A stretch of DNA of 64,000 nt from Chryseomicrobium sp. FSL W7-1435 (GTDB lineage: Bacteria > Bacillota > Bacilli > Bacillales_A > Planococcaceae). Location: the NCBI RefSeq assembly GCF_038595005.1, contig NZ_CP151997.1, positions 620,001 to 684,000 on the forward strand, written 5' to 3'. The notes below the pieces were generated by a model, which was not told where the DNA came from, made no database searches, and saw nothing but the letters and a program-made list of their open reading frames with translations. Within the stretch, counting starts at the first letter, position 1. Each line of letters starts with the position of its first letter. Shown in pieces: positions 34,852 to 43,290 of the stretch. The translations under genes and the position numbers were made by a program.

Positions 34852-35325
34852 ATGAACAAAGCAGAAATCTTGGCGCATTTTCGCGCATCGATGAAGTGGA
34901 TTGAAGGAATGAAAGAGTGGGAAGAGGCTAACTGGCGCTCTCCGATTGCTGAGGGGAAGTGGACGGTAGCAGAAGTTATTGGTCATTTGGCGCCGTGGGA
35001 TAAGTTTTTCTTAAATGAACGCTTACATCCTATATTGGCCGGTGGCGAATTACAGCCGTATCCGGGCTCTGATGAATTAAATGCTCAATCGGCTACCTTG
35101 GCTAGAGAACAGTCGCGAAATGACACGGTTCATGAATTTTTAGTGACGCGGAACAAACTAGTAGAAGAATTATCAGCAGTTCCAGAAGCCAAATGGCAAC
35201 AACCCTTTACAATAGGTTCCAATACGACGAATCTGGAAAACTACTTTACTGGATTGGTTGAACATGATGAACATCACTTTGAACAAATTCGTCAAGCGCT
35301 TGATTTAAAGGGTCGCTGGACATAA
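34852..35325 (+). CDS. DinB family protein
   Basis: A 157-residue DinB/YfiT-like four-helix protein. The metal-binding histidines characteristic of the fold are seen in EVIGHLAPWDKFFLNE (about residue 44) and VEHDEHHFEQIRQAL near the C-terminus. Members include thiol-dependent transferases (bacillithiol-linked in Bacillales) and many of unknown function. ATG 34852 follows AAAGGGG; an upstream ATG at 34807 lies before this site and is not supported. Confidence 0.78.
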   Translation: MNKAEILAHFRASMKWIEGMKEWEEANWRSPIAEGKWTVAEVIGHLAPWDKFFLNERLHPILAGGELQPYPGSDELNAQSATLAREQSRNDTVHEFLVTRNKLVEELSAVPEAKWQQPFTIGSNTTNLENYFTGLVEHDEHHFEQIRQALDLKGRWT

Positions 35326-35354
35326 AAAAAGAGTAGGCGGATGCCTACTCTTTT
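35324..35354. terminator. bidirectional terminator DinB/DJ-1
   Basis: AAAAAGAGTAGGC-GGAT-GCCTACTCTTTT, overlapping the stop codon of the convergent gene. Confidence 0.88.
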
Positions 35355-36007
35355 AATGATTCAATAAATGCGTGAGCCACAACTTCAGTTGATTGAGGGT
35401 TTTGTCCTGTGATCAATAAACCATCACGTACGACTTTTTCACTCCAGTTTTCAGCAGCTTCATGATGAGCTCCTAATTCTTCGAGCTTAGAAGCAAGTAA
35501 GAAAGGCATATCATCTTGTAGACCGGTATCATTTTCTTCTGCATCTGTAAAGGCACTTACTTTTTTACCTTTTACAAGTGGGTCACCATTTGATAAAGTG
35601 ACACCTACTAAGCCTGCAGGACCATGACATACTGCTGCTACTGGTTTATCAGCTTCATAAATTGAACGAATCAGTTCTTGTAGCTTTTTATTATCTGGAA
35701 GGTCAAACATTGTGCCGTGACCACCAGGAAGGAAAATCCCATCAAAATCTTGTGGGTTTTGGTGATCAATATGCTCTGTATTTTGAATATGTTTTTTAGT
35801 GGCTAACATTTCTTCTGATACTTCGCCTTCGAGACTTGCAGGGTCAATTGGAATTTCGCCGCCTTTTGGGCTAGCTACTGTCACATCAAAGCCTTCTTTT
35901 TGAAAGGCTAGAAAGGCTTCCCCGAATTCAGACAACCAGACGCCTGTCTTTTTACCATTTGGTAATTCCGAATGATTGGTCAGCACCATTAAAATACGTT
36001 TTGACAT
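35345..36007 (-). CDS. DJ-1/PfpI family (Hsp31-like) class I glutamine amidotransferase-fold protein
   Basis: A 220-residue DJ-1/PfpI superfamily protein. The nucleophile elbow AAVCHGPAG gives Cys127-His128, and the acid-containing FDGIFLPGGHGTMFDLPD precedes it, as in Hsp31/HchA-type glyoxalase III and chaperone proteins. It probably detoxifies methylglyoxal or acts in protein repair under stress; the exact role is inferred from family. GAGGAG is positioned before ATG 36007. It is the second gene after cysK on the minus strand, with a 54-bp gap. Confidence 0.82.
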   Translation of the reverse strand: MSKRILMVLTNHSELPNGKKTGVWLSEFGEAFLAFQKEGFDVTVASPKGGEIPIDPASLEGEVSEEMLATKKHIQNTEHIDHQNPQDFDGIFLPGGHGTMFDLPDNKKLQELIRSIYEADKPVAAVCHGPAGLVGVTLSNGDPLVKGKKVSAFTDAEENDTGLQDDMPFLLASKLEELGAHHEAAENWSEKVVRDGLLITGQNPQSTEVVAHAFIESLKE

Positions 36008-36061
36008 ACTTACAGTCTCCTCTCGAAATGAACTTACCTCTATTACATACCCGATTTTACG

Positions 36062-36979
36062 TTATTCAATCAGACCCATAGACAAATAACGCTCTCCAGT
36101 ATCTGGTGCAATGCAAAGAACTTTTTTGTTTGGACCTAAACGTTTTGCAATTTCAATTGCGGCATAAACTGCAGCACCAGCAGAAGGACCGACAAAGATG
36201 CCTTCTTCACGAGCTAGACGGCGAAATAGGTCGATTGCCTGATCATCTTCAATTTGAAAAATCTCATCATAAATGGACGTATTTAAAATGGATGGAATGA
36301 ATCCCGGACTTGTGCCCACAAGTTTATGACGACCTGGTTTTCCGCCTGAAAGAACAGGAGACCCTTTGGGTTCAACCACACCAATATACAGCTCTGGAAG
36401 GTGCTCTTTCAATGTTTCACCTGTACCTGTGATGGTGCCTCCCGTACCAGCTGTCGCCACAAAAGCGTCAAGCTTGCCGTCCATTTGCTCTAAAATTTCC
36501 AGTGCAGTCGTCCCGCGATGGGCGTCGGCATTTGCCGTGTTTTCAAACTGCTGAGGGATAAAGGCGTTCGGGATAGTTTGTTTTAATTCAAGAGCTTTAC
36601 TAATTGCCCCAGGCATTTTTTCATCCTGCGGTGTCAAGACAACTTCTGCACCGAAAGCTTTTAATAAATTGATGCGCTCTTGCGTACTATTATCAGGTAA
36701 CACTAGAATAGCTTTGTAGCCACGCGCAGCAGCTACCATGGCAAGGCCAATCCCTGTGTTGCCGCTTGTAGGTTCAATGATAGTGTCACCTGGCTTGATT
36801 ATGCCTTGCTCTTCTGCTACTTTGATCATGTTGTTCGCTGCACGGTCTTTCACACTTTTAGAAGGATTGTACATTTCCAATTTCACATACACATCAGCAG
36901 CACCTTCTGGTACAACCCGATTTAATTTAACGACAGGGGTGTCGCCGATGAGATCTGTAATGCTCTGATAGATAGTCAT
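36062..36979 (-). CDS. cysK: cysteine synthase (O-acetylserine thiol-lyase)
   Basis: A 305-residue PLP enzyme converting O-acetylserine and sulfide to cysteine. PLP lysine is Lys44 in NPSKSVKDRAA; phosphate-binding PTSGNTGIGLAM and the ATAGTGGTITG loop are intact, as is the C-terminal VGPSAGAAVYAA. Length fits CysK/CysM enzymes; the KSVKDRA variant and C-terminus leave CysK versus CysM or homocysteine-using variants open. It would feed cysteine to the MetI reaction encoded at 24.8 kb. Confidence 0.9.
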   Translation of the reverse strand: MTIYQSITDLIGDTPVVKLNRVVPEGAADVYVKLEMYNPSKSVKDRAANNMIKVAEEQGIIKPGDTIIEPTSGNTGIGLAMVAAARGYKAILVLPDNSTQERINLLKAFGAEVVLTPQDEKMPGAISKALELKQTIPNAFIPQQFENTANADAHRGTTALEILEQMDGKLDAFVATAGTGGTITGTGETLKEHLPELYIGVVEPKGSPVLSGGKPGRHKLVGTSPGFIPSILNTSIYDEIFQIEDDQAIDLFRRLAREEGIFVGPSAGAAVYAAIEIAKRLGPNKKVLCIAPDTGERYLSMGLIE

Positions 36980-37145
36980 TCCATTCCCTACTTTCTACAA
37001 ATTCATATTTATTAAGTATACCAAGTCAGGTATTTAAATTCCAATTCAAAGTATTTTGATAGGAATTAAAAATGTGATTCCAGTTGCTTCCTGATTGTTT
37101 TTGCGAAATACTAGTACTAGATGATTGGCTAAAGGAGTGAACGTA

Positions 37146-38021
37146 ATGAATGGAGCAGGTTTGATTTTAGAAGGTGGCGGCATGCGAGGTGTCTTTACTG
37201 GTGGTGTTTTAGAGGCTTTTATGGAAAATGACTACTATTTTCCGTATGTCATTGGTGTTTCAGCCGGAGCCTGTCATGGGTCTTCGTACGCCGCGAGACA
37301 ACGAGACCGAAACCGAAAAGTCTCCATCGATTATGTGACACACCCAGATTACATTTCTTTAAAAAACCTAGTGACTAAACGGGAGCTTTTTGGCATGGAC
37401 CTCTTGTTTAATAAGTTGCCCAACGAACTTGTTCCATTCGATTACGAAACCTTCGCTGCATCTCCTGAACGGTTTGTAATAGGGACAACCGATTGCTATA
37501 GCGGAAAACCGGTTTATTTTGAAAAAGGAGCACCAAAAGATGAGATGTTGCAAGTCGTCCGTGCTTCCAGCTCATTGCCGTTTATGGCGGCGCCTGTAGA
37601 CTATCAAGGTATGAAGTTGATGGACGGAGGAATCGCGGACCCTATTCCATTGAAAAAAGCACTTGACGATGGAGTGACACGTCCTGTTATTATTTTGACT
37701 AGACCTAAAGGTTACAGAAAAGCACCCTCTCGTTTTAACGGCGTCAGTAAGTTTATGTATAAACAATATCCCGGTTTAGTGGAGCAGATGGAAACACGTT
37801 GGCAACATTATAATGAGACGCTAGACTTGATTGAAACGTTAGAAGCTGAAGGAGAGGCATTTGTGATTCGACCACAAGAGTCTTTTAAAATTAGTAGGGC
37901 CGAACGCAATCCAGCACGCTTGTCAGCCCTTTATGAGTTCGGGATTGAAACAGGTCGTCATCAGTTCGAAGAGATGATGGAGTGGTTGGGAGAACCGTAT
38001 TCCATCCTATCAAAAGCTTGA
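37146..38021 (+). CDS. patatin-like phospholipase
   Basis: A 291-residue patatin-family serine hydrolase. Oxyanion motif EGGGMRGVFTGG (residues 9-20), nucleophile Ser39 in GVSAGA, and the dyad Asp at about 160 in DGGIADP are all present. Members of this group (RssA/YjjU-like) hydrolyse acyl esters of membrane lipids. ATG 37146 follows AAAGGAGTGA; the TTG at 37125 lies before that site. Confidence 0.88.
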   Translation: MNGAGLILEGGGMRGVFTGGVLEAFMENDYYFPYVIGVSAGACHGSSYAARQRDRNRKVSIDYVTHPDYISLKNLVTKRELFGMDLLFNKLPNELVPFDYETFAASPERFVIGTTDCYSGKPVYFEKGAPKDEMLQVVRASSSLPFMAAPVDYQGMKLMDGGIADPIPLKKALDDGVTRPVIILTRPKGYRKAPSRFNGVSKFMYKQYPGLVEQMETRWQHYNETLDLIETLEAEGEAFVIRPQESFKISRAERNPARLSALYEFGIETGRHQFEEMMEWLGEPYSILSKA

Positions 38022-38046
38022 AGGGAAAACCCTTCAGGCTTATTTT
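38015..38046 (+). terminator. terminator after patatin gene
   Basis: AGCTTGAAGGG-AAAA-CCCTTCAGGCT with one G-T pair, then TATTTT; the stop codon of the patatin gene is in the stem. Confidence 0.75.
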
Positions 38047-38585
38047 GAGCGTAGTGGTTTAAGAGCGCCACCCCAAGATAGTACTTGATCGAGCATGTCG
38101 CTGATATTCTTATCATGAAGGTCTCTTGGTTTGAAAGTTTCTCCTTTTTCAAAGTCCAGAAATAATGACAGAACAGGGTGCACTCGAACATCTGCTATCA
38201 TTAGCTCTGCCAACACTTGACGAACATGTTCAGCTGCACGTGTACCACCTGCGGAACCATAGCTCACAATGCCAGCCGCCTTGTTGTGCCAGGGTTCACG
38301 TGCACTATCGAAAGCATTTTTTAAAGCGCCAGTCATGCTATGATTGTATTCTGCAACAACAAATACAAAGGCATCAAGTGAATCAAGTTTATCATTCCAA
38401 CGCTTTACGCCTTCGGATTCTTCTGTGCCAAAAAAGGGAAGGTCGTAGTCTTTGATATCCACAAGTTCATAATCAGCATCTTCCCGTTGTTTTGCCTTTT
38501 CTACAAGCCATTCGCCTACTTGAGGACTGATTCTTCCGTCCCTCGTACTCCCCAAAATGATGCCTACTTTTAATTTTTCCGTCAT
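38040..38585 (-). CDS. NAD(P)H-dependent FMN reductase family protein
   Basis: A 181-residue flavodoxin-like reductase. FMN-phosphate loop GSTRDGRISPQVGEWL (about residues 12-27) and the second flavin loop VVAEYNHSMTGALKNAFD are visible, with GSAGGTRAAEHVR later. It reduces flavins, quinones or chromate-like oxidants in related proteins. AAGGAG supports ATG 38585; the in-frame GTG at 38594 falls inside the ribosome binding site. It follows the YdaT-like gene by 12 bp, forming a two-gene unit. Confidence 0.85.
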   Translation of the reverse strand: MTEKLKVGIILGSTRDGRISPQVGEWLVEKAKQREDADYELVDIKDYDLPFFGTEESEGVKRWNDKLDSLDAFVFVVAEYNHSMTGALKNAFDSAREPWHNKAAGIVSYGSAGGTRAAEHVRQVLAELMIADVRVHPVLSLFLDFEKGETFKPRDLHDKNISDMLDQVLSWGGALKPLRSK

Positions 38586-38597
38586 TTTATCCACTCC

Positions 38598-38966
38598 TTA
38601 TTTGTAATACGTATCTTCTACCGTACCGTCTAGTTTATACACTTTTAGAATGCCCTCTTTTTCATTTACATATTCTTTAGCTTCGTCGAGCAGGGCATCT
38701 TTTGTAGCGGCCGTCTTAATTGCTCGTTCACCGTTTTCTTTCATCAGCACCCAGTTGTTGTTATGCGACTTGACGAGATATCCTGGCCGTGACGAATTGT
38801 CGCTACCACTCACATAATCTCGGGCTTTTGATGTGGCAATCGAGATGGCCCGTCCTTCTTCCATGCCTTCATCCAACATAGCATTTGCCATTTCAATAGC
38901 TTTGTTTCGAACAGCAACGTCTAAATTTTTCATAGAATCGGGATAGTCCTTTTTTGTCCATGGCAT
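38598..38966 (-). CDS. YdaT-like DUF2188 protein
   Basis: A 122-residue protein. The N-terminal MPWTKKDYPDSMKNLDVAVRNKAIEMANAMLDEG segment is characteristic of the YdaT/ChaB-like family of Bacillales stress proteins, and residues about 60-115 form a DUF2188-type segment (GYLVKSHNNNWVLMKENGERAIKTAATKDALLDEA). YdaT of B. subtilis belongs to the general stress regulon; a similar role is plausible. AAGGAGG precedes ATG 38966. The downstream gene is the FMN reductase. Confidence 0.75.
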   Translation of the reverse strand: MPWTKKDYPDSMKNLDVAVRNKAIEMANAMLDEGMEEGRAISIATSKARDYVSGSDNSSRPGYLVKSHNNNWVLMKENGERAIKTAATKDALLDEAKEYVNEKEGILKVYKLDGTVEDTYYK

Positions 38967-39073
38967 TTCAAATCGCCTCCTTGAATTCTTATTTCCCTGC
39001 TCCGTTTGATTTAAACGAAACGTTTTTCGATTTGATTCGTATAAAAATTACTAGCGAATAGGAGGGGTCTATT

Positions 39074-40012
39074 ATGATTGACCTAGAGCAATACACGACT
39101 CTTTTCAAAAAGCTTGAAAATGCAATTAGTTGGACGAATGACCGTCGCATTACAAATGCGGTGGCGTCATTTTATTATTTAAATAGTCACCCCTTTGATG
39201 GAAAGCGTCTATTGGATATGTCTGATAGATTAAAAAAAGAAGGATGGACTAGCTATTTGAATCAGACCATCCACTACATAATGGCAGCTCGTCTTGCTGT
39301 TCGACAAGGAACACCCGATGAGTTATTGGAAGAGTTATTAAAAACCTATCAACTATTGTTGTCGCATGGTTTTAAAAAAAGTATGTACACTTATTTAGCG
39401 GCCCTCTACGTAATGGATTATCCAGAGACAGATCTTAAACAGGCTTATGATCTTTTCGTAGCAATCAAATCCCACCATCCGTTTTTAACAGGAGCAGAGG
39501 ACATTCCGTATAGCGTGCTGCTCTCCAGTCAGGAAAAGGATCCAGTTGAGCAAGCAGTGATAATGAACAAGTATTATCAAAATTTAAAAACTGTGAAACT
39601 GTGGCAGGGAAATGAATTACAGTGGCTCTCACAAGTTCTAACATCCGATTCAATTGTGTATAACGAATCCTATATCCCATACATTGCGCACATACGTAAT
39701 CAATTGAAAGAACAAAAAATTCGGGTCTCTCTTCAGCATTATGTTTTGCTTGGTATGCTAGCTATAGACGAATTAGATTTGGAAGCATTTAAACAAATCG
39801 TCTATACATATTGGGAACTCACTAAATCAAAGCTATTTAAATGGTATAAAGAGGACGCATTGACACTCGCCATTTTGAATCATCTATCAACTAAACAGGA
39901 TGCTTCACTCCATCAAGCGGTTTCAGCAAATCATCTTATTCAAATGCAACAATTAGCCATGCTATCAAGTGTAAATTCCACTATTCAGCTAGTCCAGTCT
40001 TCAAATTCTTAA
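39074..40012 (+). CDS. DUF4003 family protein
   Basis: A 312-residue all-alpha, soluble protein matching DUF4003 (N-terminal LFKKLENAISWTNDRRITNAVASFYYLNSHPFDGKRLLDMSDRLK). The helical hairpin pattern suggests a repeat-like scaffold. Function unknown. AGGAGGGG precedes ATG 39074. No terminator is seen after it, so the small acidic gene at 40081 could be co-transcribed. Confidence 0.72.
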   Translation: MIDLEQYTTLFKKLENAISWTNDRRITNAVASFYYLNSHPFDGKRLLDMSDRLKKEGWTSYLNQTIHYIMAARLAVRQGTPDELLEELLKTYQLLLSHGFKKSMYTYLAALYVMDYPETDLKQAYDLFVAIKSHHPFLTGAEDIPYSVLLSSQEKDPVEQAVIMNKYYQNLKTVKLWQGNELQWLSQVLTSDSIVYNESYIPYIAHIRNQLKEQKIRVSLQHYVLLGMLAIDELDLEAFKQIVYTYWELTKSKLFKWYKEDALTLAILNHLSTKQDASLHQAVSANHLIQMQQLAMLSSVNSTIQLVQSSNS

Positions 40013-40080
40013 ACTCGGTAGTCGTTTAAACAAATCACTAAGGGGAATACTCTACTAACTACTAGTTGGAGGGATGCAAG

Positions 40081-40272
40081 ATGTTTGAGAAAGACAAAGA
40101 ACACGAAAATAGCGGAAAGATTCCAATGCCCAGCGATGAAAAATCATTAACTGAAGAAGAAAAAATTGATAGTGATCCATTTTTCTATCGTGAAGACCCA
40201 GCAGATACTGACGGTGAGAATGAGCTTTACAACCATAAAAATGCAGAGGAAGATGACATTCGCTCAAAGTGA
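40081..40272 (+). CDS. small acidic hypothetical protein
   Basis: A 63-residue hydrophilic protein rich in Asp/Glu and Lys (EKDKEHENSGKIP, DPFFYREDPADTDGENELY), probably disordered. No family recognised. GGAGGG eight bases before ATG 40081 supports translation. It resembles small acidic Bacillales proteins of unknown role and has no cysteine or membrane helix. Confidence 0.55.
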   Translation: MFEKDKEHENSGKIPMPSDEKSLTEEEKIDSDPFFYREDPADTDGENELYNHKNAEEDDIRSK

Positions 40273-40295
40273 GACTGGGAATTTCCTCCTCTTTC

Positions 40296-40304
40296 TGCTA
40301 TACT
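40296..40304 (+). promoter_or_regulatory. extended -10 promoter of the second S-box unit
   Basis: TG-C-TATACT (40296-40304) about 25 bp ahead of the riboswitch; no convincing -35. Confidence 0.45.
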
Positions 40305-40328
40305 AAAAACAACTAAACATAGACTCTT

Positions 40329-40480
40329 TTCTTATCAAGAGAGACGGAGGGAATTGGCCCTACGAAGTCTCAGCAACCTGCCTAAACGGTAAGGTGCTCC
40401 ATCCAACAGGTACTGCCTGAACGATGAGGAGAAATTGTGCGAATCGCAACTCTTCTCTCTCGTAGGGAAGAGTTTTTTGT
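40329..40480 (+). promoter_or_regulatory. second SAM-I (S-box) riboswitch with terminator
   Basis: Aptamer landmarks are CTTATC (P1), AGAGAGACGGAGGGAATTGGCCC, CAGCAACC, GGTGCTCCATCC, and closing GATGAG (pairs with CTTATC through one G-T). The terminator AACTCTTC/GGAAGAGTT with TTTTTT lies at 40448-40477. The first gene downstream is a coiled-coil protein, followed by glycerate kinase. Confidence 0.92.
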
Positions 40481-40511
40481 TTGGCACAATTTTCTGGAGA
40501 GGATGTTAGCA

Positions 40512-40793
40512 ATGGGAAAAGAACAGTTACACCAACAACTTGAAGACCTAAAACAGCGTGAAGTGAAGAGTTATGCTGGTGCTATGCAACGTCATCAGCA
40601 AGTGAAAGCGTTGGAAGCAAAACTTCTTTATTTAGAGCTCGGTGAGGAGATTTCTCGCGAACGAGTGGATAAAGCCGTCGAAGAAATAACAGCTCTTGAG
40701 CAGGAGATTGCTCGTTTATCACGAAGTATAGAAGTAAAGAAACAGGATTTGCATTGCTATTTATTTGGTCCGTCTGTTAATCGACTTTTTTAG
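40512..40793 (+). CDS. small coiled-coil protein under SAM riboswitch
   Basis: A 93-residue, highly helical protein with heptad-like spacing (LHQQLEDLKQREVK, VKALEAKLLYLELGEE, AVEEITALEQEIARLSRSIEVKK), ending CYLFGPSVNRLF. No family is recognised. GGAGAGG nine bases before ATG 40512 decides the start; the frame is open upstream but runs through the riboswitch terminator. It begins 32 bp after the terminator and ends 11 bp before glycerate kinase, so both appear to be SAM-controlled. Confidence 0.6.
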   Translation: MGKEQLHQQLEDLKQREVKSYAGAMQRHQQVKALEAKLLYLELGEEISRERVDKAVEEITALEQEIARLSRSIEVKKQDLHCYLFGPSVNRLF

Positions 40794-40804
40794 GAGGAAC
40801 AGCT

Positions 40805-41941
40805 ATGAAAATCATCATCAGTTCAGATGCTTGGAAAACAACACTCTCTTCGAAAGAAGCTACCCGTGCAATTGCAAAAGGATTGCAGTCAGTTGATCCG
40901 ACACTCGAAATCGTCGAATTTCCCATCGCAGATGGTGGAGAAGGGACGCTCGATGCCTTGATGAGCGCTACAAAAGGAACTTATAAACACGCGACTGTGC
41001 ATGATCCTTTAGGTCGTCGGGTCGAAGCAAAATATGGGGTCACGGGACTGTCTCGTCACACATGTGTTATCGAGATGGCTCAAGCATCTGGATTTTCTTA
41101 TGTGAAGAAACACGAACAGAACCCACGCTTAGCATCGACGTTTGGCACGGGAGAACTGATTCGCGCAGCTCTCGACGAAGGCCACCGAAATTTTATATTG
41201 GCAATAGGCAGTAGTGCAACAAATGATGGCGGTGCGGGTATGTTGCGTGCACTTGGACTTAAATTCTTAGACGAGACTGGCCATGAAATGTCAGGAGATC
41301 TTCTTCAACTACAAAAGTTGGATCGTTTAGATAATGGTGAGTTTGATAAACGACTGCAAGACTGCACGTTTGCTGTTATTAGTGATGTACAAATCCCTTA
41401 CCTAGGACCAGAGGGCGCCACCCGCCTTTATGGGGAGACAAAAGGAGTACGCTTAGAGGAAACTGCAGATGTCGAAGCGGCACTTAATCGGTTGGCGGAC
41501 GTTATTGAAAGTCATACAGGAGTAAGGCTCCATAATCGGGCCGGTGCAGGTTCGGGTGGCGGTCTTGGAGGAGCGGTACAGGCGTTCTTCCCGACGAAAT
41601 GGTACCACGGCATCGACTTTGTCTTGAAACGATCAGGATGGGAAAATGCACTTTCGGGTGTTACTCATGTGATTACCGGTGAAGGTCGTCTCGATCAACA
41701 TACATTCCTTGAAGGAAAAGGGCCACATGGTGTTGCAAAATTTGCGGGAGATAAGGGGCTCCCTGTTACCTTATTTGCGGGAAGCGCGGATTTGAATCAA
41801 TCTTTAGAAGAGACTAAAATATTTGATGAAGTCATTGTTCTTTCAAAGACTGAAGTAGAACTAGACCAAGCACTGAGTCATCCTGAAATAGCGTTGCAAC
41901 AGGCGGCTGCTCGTTGGTATTCAGCTAAGCTTGGGCAATAA
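40805..41941 (+). CDS. glxK: glycerate kinase (copy 1)
   Basis: A 378-residue glycerate kinase of the GarK/GlxK family, phosphorylating D-glycerate with ATP. Diagnostic segments: IIISSDAWKTTLSSKEATRAIAKGL, PIADGGEGTLDAL, GSSATNDGGAGMLRALG and AGAGSGGGLGGAVQAFFP. The canonical opening DSFKGTL is DAWKTTL here. It shares roughly half of its residues with the second kinase at 43291. AGGAGG precedes ATG 40805; a strong terminator follows. Being downstream of the S-box riboswitch it may be expressed only when SAM is low, an unexpected setting for this enzyme. Confidence 0.92.
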   Translation: MKIIISSDAWKTTLSSKEATRAIAKGLQSVDPTLEIVEFPIADGGEGTLDALMSATKGTYKHATVHDPLGRRVEAKYGVTGLSRHTCVIEMAQASGFSYVKKHEQNPRLASTFGTGELIRAALDEGHRNFILAIGSSATNDGGAGMLRALGLKFLDETGHEMSGDLLQLQKLDRLDNGEFDKRLQDCTFAVISDVQIPYLGPEGATRLYGETKGVRLEETADVEAALNRLADVIESHTGVRLHNRAGAGSGGGLGGAVQAFFPTKWYHGIDFVLKRSGWENALSGVTHVITGEGRLDQHTFLEGKGPHGVAKFAGDKGLPVTLFAGSADLNQSLEETKIFDEVIVLSKTEVELDQALSHPEIALQQAAARWYSAKLGQ

Positions 41942-41947
41942 GATAAG

Positions 41948-41980
41948 GCCTAGTGGGTACGTCCACTAGGCTATTTTTTT
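41948..41980 (+). terminator. terminator of glycerate kinase 1
   Basis: GCCTAGTGG/CCACTAGGC stem, 6-nt loop, then TATTTTTTT. Confidence 0.92.
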
Positions 41981-42103
41981 GGCTAGTTTTTGAAAGAGTA
42001 TTTTCAGAGAGAAATGGTGTGAAAATTGTTTCCAATAATCGACTAGGGGCATAAACAAAAATTCAACAGGGCATTTCCATTTCCGGATGAAACCGTGAGA
42101 CTA

Positions 42104-43171
42104 TCAAGTCTTTGAAGAGACCGTCCAACCACAAGCCAGCCAAAACTTCACAGCATCCTCAAATGCTAGCGGATTAAGCCTGGTCATCCGCTCAATTTGT
42201 TGGACGCGATAACTGAGCGTGTGGCGGTGGATACCAAGGGATTCCGCAGCTTGTTGAATCGATAAATTATGAGCAAGAAGGGCCTGAATCGTTTCTAATG
42301 CTTTGTTATCAAGCTCCCTAAGAGTGTTTGCACTAAAACTTGCTCTATCTTCTCTAGGCACTTGATCAAGGAGATACGGTACTTCAAACTCTGAAAAATG
42401 GGCAAGTCGATTCTTTTGATGCTGTTGTGTAACTAGAGCTGCTTTTAGACTCATGGCAAGCTCAGAAGGGGCGGCCACCAATTTTCCGACAGCCACTTTT
42501 GCCGTCTTGACACTTCGTAAAAAGCGTTCCAACTTTTCCAAAAGCCCTTGTTCAGAAAGTCCACTTGTAATCAGAAGCAGTTCTTCGTTTACGCCTATGC
42601 CCACCAACTTATCGGGCCACTCTAAAAAATCTTCCACTTTTCTGCGAAGTGTATTCGTCTGTCCAGAAGTATCTTGGAATACACTACAGCATAGTGATCC
42701 CGCAAATGAAATCCCTGATAAACTAGCTCTCTCTAAAGTACTTATCGATAATTCCCCACCTATAAATAACTCCGTTACAGCATCATCTTTCCACTTACGT
42801 TGCCACTCCGATTCTGCCGTTACAATCGATTGGTAGAGTAGAAGTTCACAAGTCAACTGTACAAGTGGCGCTACTTCTTGCAGGTGCGCAGGATCTCCCG
42901 TAATGCCTATGACCGCAACTACTTTGTTGTTCTGGCGAAGAGGGAGATTGATTCCTGCCTTACTACCAGGCCACTGCTCGACTTGATCATTTGTAATCGT
43001 TAGCGTTGAACCCGTGCGTCCTACGTAGGCAGCACCTTCGTGTAACTGTTGAAGGCGGACTGCTTCTCCCGATGCCACAATTAAACCGCTCGGGTCCATC
43101 ACATTAATATTATGTTGAAGTCGAATCATGGTTTGCTCGACCATTTGATTGGCCAGTTCACGTGTTAACAT
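42104..43171 (-). CDS. CdaR-type sugar diacid/glycerate regulator
   Basis: A 355-residue transcription factor: an N-terminal sugar diacid recognition domain (about 3-135, with QHNINVMDPSGLIVASG) and a C-terminal PucR-type helix-turn-helix (about 295-350, LSIQQAAESLGIHRHTLSYRVQQIERMTRLNP). CdaR of E. coli activates glycerate, galactarate and glucarate genes. Divergent position relative to glycerate kinase 2 and a GntP permease makes it their likely regulator. ATG 43171 has GGGAGG eight bases upstream. Confidence 0.85.
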   Translation of the reverse strand: MLTRELANQMVEQTMIRLQHNINVMDPSGLIVASGEAVRLQQLHEGAAYVGRTGSTLTITNDQVEQWPGSKAGINLPLRQNNKVVAVIGITGDPAHLQEVAPLVQLTCELLLYQSIVTAESEWQRKWKDDAVTELFIGGELSISTLERASLSGISFAGSLCCSVFQDTSGQTNTLRRKVEDFLEWPDKLVGIGVNEELLLITSGLSEQGLLEKLERFLRSVKTAKVAVGKLVAAPSELAMSLKAALVTQQHQKNRLAHFSEFEVPYLLDQVPREDRASFSANTLRELDNKALETIQALLAHNLSIQQAAESLGIHRHTLSYRVQQIERMTRLNPLAFEDAVKFWLACGWTVSSKT

Positions 43172-43261
43172 CGACAATCCTCCCAAAAATAGAATGAAAA
43201 TAAACCAGTAATTTGTACATTAAGTATAATGCATTGTCTGAAAATACACACTACACTAATT

Positions 43262-43275
43262 TGTAAGCGTTTACG
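43262..43275. promoter_or_regulatory. cre-like site (CcpA operator)
   Basis: TGTAAGCGTTTACG matches the cre consensus TGWAANCGNTNWCA at all fixed positions but the last. It lies 16 bp before the glycerate kinase 2 start, consistent with carbon catabolite repression. Confidence 0.6.
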
Positions 43276-43290
43276 AAATGGGGGATCATC

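Noticed and set aside
40437-40511. N-terminal extension of the coiled-coil protein through the riboswitch
   Set aside because: It would translate the terminator stem, and GGAGAGG supports ATG 40512.
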